Shown piece by piece: positions 49,286 through 62,374 of a DNA stretch of 64,000 nucleotides (its first letter is position 1; every line of letters begins with the position of its first letter). The notes beneath the pieces are model-generated. The model was not told the DNA's origin. It saw only the letters and a list, made by a program, of their open reading frames with translations, and ran no database searches. This stretch comes from Physcomitrium patens (Eukaryota; Streptophyta; Bryopsida; Funariales; Funariaceae). The DNA is taken from assembly GCF_000002425.4 (NCBI RefSeq), contig NC_037270.1, forward strand, positions 15,146,678 to 15,210,677, in the 5' to 3' direction. Position numbers and translations under genes: made by a program.

Positions 49286-52016
49286 TGAGCTTAATGTTTC
49301 AATGTATTACCAATATACTGTATTTTGTATCTTCTTGTTTGACAATGTACTGGATACTTGGTTGTAGAAGGTGAAGTTGTATGTTGCAATTATTTAAGAA
49401 ACCATCATAGGTTTCAGCCATTGAGAAGGAAGCAATTTGAATTCCAATGCAAAAAGATTTAATGTTTATGCAAAGTGTTCAAAAATACTCTTTTTATTAC
49501 CTCAAGAAATTACAATCCTTTATTGTCTTGTTATTTGTCTTTTTTTGCAACTTCCAATTTTCTCTCCAATCTCTAATCTTGGGCAACAAACTTCAAGTTT
49601 CTATAATTTTTGATTAAATAGCCCAATTGGTTCAAAATTTTACATAATATTGAAATAATATGTCTTTTATATGTATAGAAGATTTTAATATAATCCAATT
49701 TATAAATTATGTGAAAAATACAAAAGAACTAAATTAGTGTCTCTCAGCTACCCACTTCATGGTTGATGATGAAGTTCAAGCAACAATTTCTCCCTCTCCA
49801 AATCTTTACTTGAGCTCCAAATTGCTATGTAGTTCAATATATATGTCTACTAAAACCATGCCAAATTTTTCCTTGTTCTAATAAGTACATCTTCAAATAT
49901 CCTAAAAACCCTACTTAATTCTAAAGTGCCAACTTTTGGTACCGCTTTGCATTCATAATTGAATAGCTTTTAATTAAATTTTATTATAAAAATTCACAAA
50001 AAATTAGTACATCTATTTAACTATGCATTGACAAAATTTGAATTATAGATGTGATTCACATCTTACAAACTAGCCAATATTGTTAGCCCTAATTTTCTTG
50101 GATAAATCCAAAATGATTGTTATAAATTTTGTCTTTGCACAATAATTGCAAAGTCTTCTTAAAACCTATGAAACTAAGCTTTAGAATTTTAGAATGAACT
50201 TGAATCCAATTTTGCGATCTAATTTTCAAACTACTAAAATCTCTCCTACTTTGCCCTAAGCAACCATTTTAGTGGATGGAGGTCTGATTTTGATCTTGAT
50301 CTACAAATGGTTGTCCTTTGGATATCAATGTAATATTTCTTAGGAATTTTTTTAATATGATCATATCTTTAACTTCATCTTTATATTGATAATATTAAAT
50401 ATTTATATATTTTACTTTATTTTATCAATTTTTGGCCTTTTTAAGGCACTAGAAGAATTTTTTATAACCTAGTAGGTAAATTTGCTTACTATTCTTTAAT
50501 CTACTAGCTATTAAAGCAAGAAAATAAACTAATAGCTTTTATAAAAGTTTTATTTAAATTTCTAAAATTATTATTAATCTAAGATGATAGAATATAAATT
50601 ATAATATCTTTTTTATTTTTTATTTTTTTAATCAAATAGTCATATTATAATATAATATCAACCGCTGCTCAATTTATGCATCTTTTGGTATGTATCAATA
50701 GAACCAATGAATTTGCCTTGCATCACACCACCTCTTCATTCTTGGTATTTAATCCATCCTCATCATTGTTAATATCCATTTCAATACTATTTTCTTCTTC
50801 TAAAGTATTGAATCTTTGAATAAGAACTTCTATATTTATTTATCTATCTCACCTTTTGAAAATCTTCACTCGCTTTTTAATAATAGGTATTTTGAACCTT
50901 ATGCCATCTAACTCTATTAATGAATATCTAAATTTATCATAAATTGATAAAAACTATATACGGTCCAAATCAACATTTTAAAAACTTTTGCAAAGTATTA
51001 TGTTGATTATTCAAAGTGGTATTATAAATAAGTATCCAATCACCTTCTTCAATTGCTTTAGGCTTTAATTAATGTCTTTTATAAAATCTAGCCTTGTTTT
51101 TTAACCTTTTTTTTTATAAACTTTTTAGTGCTAGTTCCACATCTTCTAATCTTTATTTGAGTTCCCAAATTCTAACTACCAATAATTCTTTTCTTGTCAA
51201 TCCATCTTCCCATAGTAGCATACTTCAAGTTGGCACATGCTTTTTAATTGGCATGATAAATTTTTGACCTGTCATGAATTCCATTTATATATATTCTATT
51301 ACTGAGCTATGTGTCGTACGATTAGCATATAATGCATAAAATAGAAGTTGAGGCTATTCTTTCACTCTCTCATTGCAAGCTTTAATCAAGGCTTTTATAA
51401 TTGGTGGATGTCCATGTTCACTCCTTGCATTCCTCTCAAAATTAGAAATAACAGTCAATGATAATTTAATCCCATATTTTCCAAAGAAATTATAAGCTTC
51501 TTAAGTATTTAATTCTCGACAATCTGTAATGATTTTTCCTATGCACCTATAGTGGCAAATAACATCTTCAAGCAAAAATCTACAAATTCCTTTTGTAGAC
51601 TTTATTCTCAATACTTTGCTTTCTACTTGGTTTGATAAATTTTCACAAGACAAGACTAAATATCTCATTTGCCATAAGTTAGTTGGTATAATAATTAAAT
51701 TAATAATCTATTTAAAATAAATAGCCAAAGAATATGTTAAATATAGATCATTTCAATGTCATATATTTGAATATATTTGACAAGTCACACAAGATTTTAT
51801 AAATGAAATTATATCTCAATACATATTTTCATATCAATATTATTCTTTTAATTTAATTAAAATAGCCCAAATTCCTCTATGCCCCACTCATAGACTATTA
51901 TAAAATTCTTTGTATAATTTTTGTTGATTTTCTTTGGTTCCTACTATTTATTGTCGCATTCCAATGTTTGATTTTAGCCTCTTTCATAGAAACCTTCCTT
52001 GTAATATAAACTAAAT

Positions 52017-52048
<32 letters not shown>

Positions 52049-55000
52049 ATTTGTTTAAATTTTTTAACTAATTTTTCAACTAATGATTGATCAGAATGTT
52101 CAAATAATATCCAATATCCAATAATTATTTTTCATAGTTTTCTTCATAAAATGACTTATCTTCCTTGTTTAATTATGAAACCAAATAAAATTTTGTATCC
52201 ACATTATCAACGTCTTCAATCATTTCATCTTTTCCATCATATCTTACTTAAAATAACAAATCTACTATTGGATTGTTTTTACCTGCAACATGCCTAAACT
52301 CTAGATTTAATGATTTGATATAAGCAATACATCTTAACATTGTAATATTAAGTATTTTATAATTAATAATCATTTTAATAAAAAATAAACAATCTATTTC
52401 AATCATGATCATTATTCCAATCAAATAATCCTTTTTAGCTTTCATAGTTGAAACAACTCTCGACAAATCCCTCTTTATTTGTGAATATCCACATTGGCTA
52501 TTATTCAAAATCTTAGTTTTAAACCAAACTCCAAACTTATGTCCATTTGAATCATCTTAATCTACAATCTATTCAATTATAATTAGACTAATATCTATAG
52601 TAAAAATCATTGGTCTATGATATTTATAATCAATTCTTCTCAAAAACAAAGATGATATTAATAATTTTTTTTAATCTTTGTACTATCTTAGTATGTTTTT
52701 CTTTCTATTTAAATTGATACTCCTTATATAATAATTCATACAATACATCTACTATATGATCATAATAAAGAATTCAAATATGATAAAAATATACAAGTAC
52801 TTAAAAACCTATGCACCTTTGTTATAGAACTACAATCTTTTTTCATTCTTTCAATTGTATCAACTTTGATTAGATCTAATTTCTTCCCATAAAATCTACA
52901 TAAAGACCCAACAATCACACTTGTAATATAAATATAGACTTTGTATTTGATAGTGTTAGAAGAACTTTTTCAAGCAAAGTTAATATACTTTTATAATCCT
53001 ATATATGATAAGTAACATACTTCCAACATATCTTCCTATCTAAAGTTTCATCCTTCTCTTCTTCTTTATACTTTTTTAAAAAATATCATCTAAAAAGGTA
53101 TAATATTTTTAGGAATGAAATCCTTTAACACCTTATTTATTCCATTCATTATATGCATAACCAAGTTAGTAGCATCCTATGGAAGAATATACATTCTAAC
53201 TAATCGAAGTTGTGTTCTTATAATTTTCATGTTTCTATTCTCTTTTGTAAGTTGAAATTGGTCATAGTCTGAATATAAATTGTCAATTAAATAGATTGTC
53301 CTCTCTACAAATACTTCAGTAAATTCATCTATTATTGGTATAATTCTTATATTTTTAATAGTTATTATATTTACTAGTTGTAAATCTTGAATAAATTGTA
53401 GTGATCTATTTTTCTTAAGCATTATAAATAATTGATTAGAATATGGTACAACAGAAGGCTGTAAAATTTTAATTTACATCTTTTCTTTCAATAATTCCAC
53501 TGAACTTAGTAAATGAGCCATTGATACTGGAATTGGCCTCAAATTCTAAGGTACATGTGATATAGTGAAAATAATCATAGGCATTACAATTCTTGGATCC
53601 ACATTACAACTCTTAAATCATTTAATCTAATCTTTAATTCTTAAATTTTTTTTAATGAACTTATATCCAATATTCTTTAGATTCCTTAAACTCTTTTTCT
53701 TTGATGCTTCTTCTATCTATTCTTTTGAATCTTTTAGCAAAAGCTTTGCAATAAGTTTTTTTTTTCTTATCTACTATCTTATATTTTATTTCCACAATAA
53801 TCTTTGATACTTGAAAGAACTTAATCATAGAATAAATCTTCCTTAAATGAATTGGCACAACTTTATCATCATCTTCTAATTCAATGGATGCAATCAATTC
53901 TAAATGATCTTTCGATCTATTTTCTTTATAAATACCAAAAATCTTTTTATTATTTTTTAATATTTTTAAGTCACATTTTTTTTGAATATCATACAATCTT
54001 TTTTATTTTTTTTTTCAATTTTTTAAAAAAATCTTCAATCCCCTTATACATTCTCAAAAATTCAAATAAATTCTGTATCAAATGCATGTATATCTTGCAA
54101 GAATAATTCTTCTTTTGTACCTCTATAATCTTGATTAAAAGTGGTACTTCTACAAAATCCTTGAATTTCACAACAACTCTTAGCAATAGATCTTCTCTCA
54201 CTTATCTCAACTTTGTTCATGATTTGGAGGTACTTTTAAAAACTATATTGTCCTTCTTTCATCTTTATTATAAATTTATGCATAAGCTGAACAATCATCA
54301 AATACCTTTGTTTCCATCTATATTATAATAATATATGGTTTTTCTAAAATAAGAAAATAAGATGTTGAATTTTGTATAATTTTTTTTTGTTCCATTGCAA
54401 TATCACCAATTTAAATTTTTATATCTAGACAAGTACCATACAATTTATCTACTGTATTGTTAGCTACTTATATTATCCATCCATGCTCAGAATCAATTAA
54501 CTACTTTTCTTGTTTATAAAGATTTTGACATAAGATTTATTTTCAAACCATAGTCAATCAAAAAAATAACTAGTTCATCCATATCTTCAACCTTTATTAT
54601 TGCCTCTATAGTTGATCTACTCTAATACTTATGAATGTAATGATTTGATTTTTTTATTTGATTTTATTTATTTATTTATTTATTTATTTTTAATACTTGA
54701 TCATCAAAACAAAGTCTTTGATTATACTTCCTTCTTTCATTTACAGATTTTTTGTAAAAATTATCAAATTCATCTTTTTCATCTTCATATATACATACAT
54801 CAATAGCATGATTCAATCTAACTTCTCTCATCGATTGCCTCTTTTATTTAGTACTATCAATAATAACATTATGAAATTCTTTCTTGACAATTGTCAAAAT
54901 CTACTTTAATATGAATTCAACCTTAGCATTGAATACATATACTTCAAGCACCTCCTTTAAATTTTCTGCTATCTTAATATTAGAGAGTAGTTTGTATATT

Positions 55001-55335
55001 AAAAACTTACCTTTGTTTCTTCTGTCTTTTAATTTTTTCTTTAATATTTCCAAAACATCCTCTGTTGATAGTTCTTGTGAAGCCATCCCATAAGCCTTCT
55101 CTTCTTAAGTTTGTTTCTTAAAAGTACTTCCTTCTCTTGTATCTTTAGAATCTTGCTTCTTCTTTTCTTCAATGAAAGCGTCATGTTGGCTTCTAGTAAT
55201 ATATGCATGTATTAAAAGAATTTCTACAAGACTCTTCCATCTTGTAACTCCACAAATTATAGTAATAGTCTTTACCAATACTTTCTATGGTATCTTCTTC
55301 TTTTGTATTATAAAAATGGCAAAAGATTAAAATCC
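49286..55335 (-). mobile_element. Decayed Ty3/gypsy retrotransposon, minus orientation, inserted in duplication copy 2
   Basis: Read on the minus strand from high to low coordinates, I recognise gag/protease-region remnants (about 55090-53660), reverse transcriptase (about 53420-53180, core around DLYSDYDQFQL), RNase H (about 52510-52250, HVAGKNNPIVDLL) and integrase (about 51500-50640). The tail at about 50600-49320 looks like a reverse-orientation LTR of family B. The 5' end, including its LTR, appears missing. It is an old, broken copy with dozens of coding breaks and strong AT drift. A poly-T run lies at 52018-52047. The first about 35 bases after 49285 still belong to the diverged duplication flank. 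Confidence 0.8.
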
Positions 55336-57027
55336 ACTTGGTTCAAGAAGATGAAGAATCTAGTAATCAACACTAGATTGATTATATATTGGCTATTGTG
55401 GCAAACATTATTGTATAGTAATATGATTATATGGTAAAAAATAAAAACATAGATTTTGTTATAGAAGAGCCTAATAAAAAGATATAGTAAAAAATAAAGA
55501 TAAATGATAAGAAGATAATAAAAAGTTTAGACTTAATGCTTTTAGAGAAAGAACTTCTATTTGCTTTGTATGAACATAAATATCTTAAATCAAAGTAAAT
55601 GAAATAAGTAATTTATATAGACATATTAAGAAAGAAATTATCAATAGGTTCAAGTAAAAATTACCTCAAATTACCAAATATTGATACTTGGAGAGGACCA
55701 GTTGTCAACTTGGATCAAAATCAAGCCCCTAGGCATAAAACTACATACTTATGTCAACTCCAAGATTCTTTGGTAGATTAAAGAATAGAATTTGAAAGAA
55801 AAATTTTAAAGAGATTTTTGAGTTTTGGTTTTATGTCAATTGAGTTAATATTCAATTTTTGGAAGATTTTAAAAATTAGTGATGTTCTATGTTGGATTGG
55901 ATTTTGAAAAATAAAATTATATTTACAAAATTAAAGATTTCTTGAGTTTTGTGGTGTATTTATGAATGAATTTTAGGCAATGTGTTGATTTTCTTGTTTT
56001 TAGTTTGTATAGAATTTTTGAAGTCAATTGAAAAATTTGAACAAAGTGTATGAAGGTTTTTACGGGCTAAGGTCTCAAAAATTGGAATTTGATGATTAAT
56101 AAATATTTTTTAGATCTTTAATAATCTATAAATTAGATTGAAGAGGATTTTTTTATGTAGAAACTAGAATTGATTTTTAATAAGTTAGGTATATTTTGGA
56201 AGCAATTCAATGTTTTAAAAAAGAAATATTGGCATTGAAATTTTAACAACTAGATTAAAGTAGGAGGTTGGCCAATACTTGAGCAGAATTTAGGTTTGAT
56301 CTTCTACATGGTAAGTTTGATCTTCTTCAAATTTTGTGTGCTTGTTGCCAACTTAGTTGTTGAGAGGTGTATAAAATGTTAAGTAAGATCAATGATATGT
56401 TTCATAGATATTGAGGTTTTAAACTGCCCTAGGATTAAATTAGTTTGATTAAGATTTGATTTAGGATTTAGGAATTGGTTAAGATTTAGGATTTTTTTAG
56501 GATTTAGGATTATTTAGGATTTTTTTAGGATTTAGGATTATTTAGGATTTAAGTAAGAATTATTAGAATTTTAATTAAGATTAAATTAAGATTTGGTTGA
56601 AATTTATTTAAGATACATTTAAGATTTTATTCTAATACTTTCTTTGAATTTCTTAGGATTTCTTTATACTTCTTTCATAATTTCTTTGAGGTTTTTTTTT
56701 ACATTTGATTAAAGCATAATTAACATTGTTAAATTTTAATTGGAGTTATTTAGAATTCTATTAGAATTAAAATCTTATTGTTACAATATTCTTTCTACCT
56801 TCGATACCCAAGTGCTAGGTGCATTCTCAAGCAAGGCTTCACATAACATGACAATGACCATGGCTATTCCTTGTAGCTTGTTTTGGGCCTTACAATCTCC
56901 ATTCAAACATATATCAAGAAAGCATCGTGCCATTACCAAAGAAATGCATTACAAGGCATACATAAACTTCCTTCTTCAAAAGAACTATTTTTTTTATTAC
57001 CTTTGAGCTTCTCCACAAGCTTCTTGT
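55335..57027 (+). pseudogene. Decayed second copy of the RELCH promoter edge and first exon
   Basis: 55335-55412 matches RELCH 31840-31900 (shared AATCAACAC, TAGATTGATTA and TTGGCTATTGTGGC). After an insertion, 56854-57027 matches RELCH from just before its ATG through the LisH helix region (ATGGC, CTCCATTC, CTTCAAAAGAACTA against CTTCAAGAGAACTA, and the following TTTGAGCTTCTCCACAAGCTTC). Most differences are C to T or G to A, as expected from deamination of methylated cytosine. The start codon survives and a short part stays open, but the exon is cut at about 57027 by another element and the other 19 exons are not found in the window. It shows that the SmD3 duplication originally included the divergent RELCH gene start. 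Confidence 0.85.
55415..56853 (+). mobile_element. Solo LTR, family B, inserted in the RELCH pseudogene
   Basis: Homologous to 44040-45555 in the same orientation. It splits the RELCH remnant between GGCTATTGTGGC and the exon-1 ATG. Short flanking words are compatible with a decayed 5-bp target duplication. No internal region adjoins it in this orientation. It is an old fossil. Confidence 0.6.
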
Positions 57028-57985
57028 TGATTAAGACATCAACCACTATCTATAAGTAACGGATAATAGAAGTAAAAATTATCATAGTCTATATTCTTTG
57101 CATATGCAATAATATTGGTGTTATGTATTGTAACTTCAAAGTTCTTTTTATTCAATAAGTTATGAGCCAATTTACTTTTAGTTATGAAATTTGAGATTCT
57201 TTGAAGTCTTTCTTATTGTAAAGAATAGATTTTCTAATTATTACTAATATTAGAATTTAATATTTTCTAAACATTCTTTTGTATCTTATTATTGATATAT
57301 TTTTATTCTTATTTCTTATTAAGTGCATTCATATTCTTGAAAGTTGTGAGATACCTAAAAATGATGTTTTACAATACTATTGTTATCTTTCTTTGCTGAA
57401 TTATATCAATGGTACATTAATATTGTGCTTTTATGTGCTAAATTTCTTAAAAAGTTTTTTGATAGTGATAAGAGGGTATTTGTGAGATTAGAATTTTTTT
57501 TATAAGAGTTGAGAGTGATTAATGAATAAAATTACTAGTTTATTCACAAAGAAGGCAATTTAGATTTTTAAGGCAAAAACTTCTTTATCTTAATTTTAAA
57601 AGCTCTATCTTTATTTTCTTTGATACATTTTTTTTTAGACATGGCTTTACGTGAAGGTAAAAGCTTGAGAGTTATTAAGAAATTTAGAGGTGAGAACTTT
57701 TACCATTGGAAGAAGAAATTAGAGCTTTTGTTAGTTTTATTGGATCTTTGAAATACTGTTAATAAAAGTGAAGATCCTCCAAGAAATGATGCTAATGTCA
57801 AGGTAAAAAAGGTGTAAAAATGTTGTGAAAGGAAGATTTTTGAGTTGATTGCAATAAATCTTAATGATGCCAATATTTCACATGTGTTTGCTTACAATGG
57901 ATTAGCAAAAGCATGAAATATTCTTTGCAACATTTATGGATACCTTGAATTTAATAAAATTCAAGGTATTTATAAAAGCCTCTTA
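57025..57985 (+). mobile_element. Ty1/copia fragment: probable 5' LTR and partial gag
   Basis: From about 57641 the plus strand encodes a copia-type gag start (motifs FRGENFYHWKKKLELLL and NDANISHVF). The preceding about 600 bp, beginning TGTTGATTAAG, is probably its LTR and leader. The element is cut off at about 57980 and is broken, with several coding breaks. It truncates the RELCH pseudogene. Confidence 0.6.
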
Positions 57986-60900
57986 ATTTATTTTTTTATC
58001 TTAATATTTAATAGGTTAAAGGTTAATTGGTAATTTTACCTTCTAGTTGTAGAGACTCTTTTACTACCTTAGAAAGATTGTAAATTAATAAAATCAAATT
58101 AAAAAAAATAAATAATTAGTATAGTTGATACTAAGATTAAGTTGAAGGTAGGGTTGGACTAAAAAATCCTTAGGATAGGTTAGGTTGATATCCACGGGTC
58201 GACCATTTATGAGACAGGGTCAAAATCAGATCTCTAACTACTAAAACAACCGCTTAGAACAAAATAGAGAGGCATTTGAATAACAAAGGTTAGGAACAGC
58301 AAGCTTAGGTTTTTAATTATGATTTTGGTGAAAATTTTGAGTCATTTGGAGTTTTTATGAAAGAGATATAGGCACTCAAAGTTGAGGTATCAATTTTGTA
58401 TCTGTTGTCACTCTTTTGGATATAACACATGCATATAGAAAGCAACAAAGGATCAATGACTGGGATTAGAGAGAATACTTTTCAACTACACTTAACATAT
58501 ATTTTTTGATAAATTCTAAGTCGAAAAAAAGAAGATGTTAGAAGTTGAAATTAGCACTTAGAATTTGAGAAGTAGTAAATGACTTGGATTTCTAGTAGTT
58601 GTGTTTTGAGCTATATCTTATGCAATTTGATAAGATTTTAGCTAATATTTTTTAAAAATGTGTATTTTCATGTTATTAAACTTTATATATAAGTTTTGTA
58701 GTATTTGAGTTTTGAGTTAGGGAAATATAGTGAAATCAATATACAAATGTTTGTAAAGGTGATATGTACCAAATCTGCTACTAAACAAACAATATCTGGA
58801 ATTCAATGATGAATTTACAATTGATTTTTTGTGTAGTAGAAATTAAGGGTATTATCTTACTCTTCAAAAATTTTGAGCTCAATCCAATGGTTGGATTAGA
58901 AAAAATTGAGTATTAAAGTTCTATAATTTTGAAGGGGGTACTGTTATTAGTTATTATTTACTATTACTACTATTGGTTATTATTACTGATTATTGGTTAT
59001 TATTATTATTATTGGTTATTACTATTGATTATTGCTATTGGTTATTGTTACTAAAGCCAATTACTATTAGTGCCGTTGGTTACTACTACTGCTATTGGTT
59101 ATTGTTACTTTATAATTATTATATTTATGGAGTGTGATAATTTCTAACTGTTGTAAATAAAATTTGAGTTGGATGATTTTAACTATAGTTATCAAGTAAA
59201 ATATAGTTTTTTAAACTCAAGAAGTTGAAGGTGTAGTTAAAAATATAAAGACTTTTCTTGGATTATAGACAAAATTTATGTACAAAAGCTTATGATAGAT
59301 AAAAGCTTTATTTGGTTAATTTATGTAAATTTCTTTTCTTAGTTTTTTTTTTTGAGCCTCTATTGAAGATAAATTGGTTGTTGAGTAAGAAGCCATTAAA
59401 TCAAAAATAAGCTCTCTACATCCAAATATCCAATATATTCCTAAATAAAAAAATACGTACTACAATAGACTTGGTGAACCCGATGTAAAATATCTTAGGT
59501 AGAAGATATAGGATCGTATTTGTGGTTATTTGGAATTGATGGTGCAAGAACGCAAGAAGATTGAATTTAGTGTCTTTAATGGAGCTTTGGATGGAGCTAC
59601 AAGTGGATCTTTAAGTAGAGCTTCAAGTGGATTTTCTATTGGTGAACAAGGTATGTACTTTGATCCAAATACTACAAAAATATTTCAAGCATTTATATTA
59701 TTTATGCAATAGCAACAGGGCAATGATCAAATAGAAGCTTTGACAACCAAAGCATTGCAAGTGCTTGTTAATAAGATTGATTAATTTATTGGAAGGGATA
59801 TTTTTAAATATTTAAGATATTATGTGTGGGAAATGAAATTGAATCGTATTTCTGAGAAGGAAATGATTAAATTATTTGAACTTGCTATGTTACTATAGAT
59901 AAAGGAGCATATAAGGTCTATTATAGGGTAATTTGGAAGTTCATTGGAGGTATTTTTACATGTATTGAAGGATGAATATTTTTTGGAGGATATTGATTGA
60001 ATTATCAAGAAATCATTCTTAAAATAGATTAAAAAATCCAACAAAAATTTACAAGCTACAAAATTATTAAGAAAATCTGAAAGGCAATTTTCTTGATTAT
60101 TGAAAATGGAAAAGTTAACCTTGGGACCAAATAAGGTTGAATTGTTTCTTCAAGCTAGTGATGGAAAATTACAAGAAAAGTTAGAGGTTTTTCTTGAAGA
60201 CAAGGATTTCTATAAGTTGATCATTGATGTAATAGAAAGAAAGAGACAAATGATAGCTAAAGCTATTATGATTGAGGCATTAGATACTCGGATGACTCAA
60301 GATAAAGAAGAAGAGATAGGATATGTATTTGTTCAATCTGCAATACCAAGAGTAAAGAGAGAAGCAAACTTAAAATACAAGACTTTCATCATTAATAATA
60401 TGCTTATAGGAATACATCAAGCACAAGAAGCCCTAGTTGTAAATTATATTAAGTGCAATAATTATGAAGAAGATGGAGTGAGCTATTCAATTTCTTATTG
60501 GACCAGAGCGACCATGGAGACACAAGTAAAGCTTGGTGATTTATATGATCCAGTGTTGGCATTGGTTGATCATGAGTCAAAAATTAACATCATATCAAAG
60601 AAGATGTATGAAAATAATAAGTAACCAATTCATATGAATCATGGATAGGTAATTAGAGCAGCAAATAACCAACAAAGAGATCTTTATAGAGCTTGTCTAG
60701 TAGTAAAGAGAAGAATTAGAGATGCGGAAGTGGAGCAAAATTTTTTTATACAAAATTCAGCTACATATCCAATAATTCTTAATCAATCTTATATCACTGC
60801 TGCAAGAATGGAAATTAAAGTTTTAGATGATGGTTCCCATTATGCTAGGATTTATAGTTGTGATGGAAAGAAGGCACTACAATTTCTTACAAATGAGCTT

Positions 60901-61095
60901 ATTTTGACAAATTCTTTGTTTATAAAATAAGTTGAGGCTCTTGAATATAATAAAACAAAGTCTTTATGTTTTTTAGGTCCTAAAGACATATCTATTGTAA
61001 AATAAGGTGAGGAATTTGAAGACAGAATAGGACCTTTATTAGATGTTATATATGATTCCAACTACAAAATTATTGTTATAGATTCCAATATCTTT
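57986..61095 (+). mobile_element. Ty3/gypsy fossil, plus orientation: 5' LTR-like region, gag and protease
   Basis: About 57986-59450 is LTR-like and leader sequence, distantly similar to LTR family B around GGTCAAAATCAGATC, with a TTGGTTATTAC-type array. About 59450-60450 encodes a gag of the kind seen in moss gypsy elements (FELAMLL-like helix region and ELFLQASDGKLQEKL). About 60480-61090 encodes the retroviral-type protease region (LALVDHESKINIISKKMY). The reverse transcriptase is missing downstream in this orientation. It is broken, with roughly ten or more coding breaks. Confidence 0.7.
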
Positions 61096-62370
61096 AAGCC
61101 TATCTTCATATAGATCTTTTTTGAAGACTTTAAACTTGTCATTACAATTCACTTCTTCGATGGCAAATGAATATCTATAGGTCTTTTTATCTCCATCTTC
61201 TCCATTTTAATGAGCCATCATCTCTTCTTTGCCAGTGTATCTAGCTCTAGATAATATATTTGCTACCAAATTATCTTTGCTAGTGATGAGCTACAAAAGA
61301 AGATTTAATGTGTAGATATAAGCTATCTATCTTAACACAGTAATATCCGGGGTAGAACAATTACTTATCATGCCAAGTAAAGATAGACAATCTATTTCTA
61401 AACCCACATTAGCTCCAATCAAATAATTTCTTTCAACCTTTAAAGACGTAAGTACTCTCCAAAGTTCACGCTTAACTTGTGTACATGCCTTTTGTCTATC
61501 TATAAGAATTTTAGCTCCAAAACTTATAAAAAAACTTCTTCTATCTTGATTATTTTGTCCAATAGCCTATTCAATTGCTATTGGATTAGTATCTACCATC
61601 ACTACTATTGGCCTTCTACATTGATAATCCACTTATCTAAAGATGGGTGGTGAAGTTAAATCTTCTTCAAATTTTCTATAGCTTCTTCATGTTCCTCCTT
61701 CCAAATAAATTTTTTACCTTTTTTTAATAACTTGTATAATGGTTCTGAAATGTGGGCAAAATGAAGCACCAAAATATGATAAAACACACATGCATCCAAA
61801 AATCTTTCAACTTCAATAATACTATTACATGCCTTCATTTTGGATATAGCATTAATTTTATTGGAGATTGTTTTCCTACCATATTTTCCATACATACGTC
61901 CCGCCACTAGAATTTCTTCAACTCCAAAACTTGATTTTTCCAAAGATAATATCAAACTTATTGATTGAAGCTTCTCCAATATTTGAGGCACATCTTCAAT
62001 ATTTTTCTCGATAAATATTCTAAAACCATTTGCATTAATAATTTCATCTCTTTCTTTATACTTGCAATCTTTCATTAATATATCATCTAAAAATAGAATG
62101 ATCATTTTGGCACAAATTCTTTCAATACATAATTCATTATATTTTCCATATGAGCCACCAAATTGGTAACATCTTGTGGTAAGATATGCATCCTCATTAA
62201 ATCCAAAAAAATCTTTATGGTTGTAAGATCCCTACTTTCTTCTGCTAATTAGAATTGATCATACCCTAAATATAAATTTCCAATAGAATAGATAGCATGG
62301 TTGACAAATTATTTTGCTACTTCATCTACAATTGGTCTAGATTCCATATTTCTAATGGTTAATTTATTTG
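61096..62370 (-). mobile_element. Ty3/gypsy fossil, minus orientation: reverse transcriptase and RNase H part
   Basis: Minus-strand 62105-61656 encodes the reverse transcriptase to RNase H connection (LFLDDILMKD, YGRKTISNKINAISKMK, HISEPLYKLLKKGKKF). 61600-61200 carries RNase H remnants, and an earlier RT part is recognisable at 62370-62150. It abuts, head to tail-end, the plus-oriented gag-protease fossil, so the locus is inverted or nested. It is broken in several places and has no LTR of its own visible. Confidence 0.75.
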
Positions 62371-62374
62371 CTAG

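Noticed and set aside
54612-55093. Plus-strand open frames in the 54.6-55.1 kb region
   Set aside because: Low-complexity Phe/Ile/Leu-rich translations of AT-rich DNA, antisense to a gypsy fossil.
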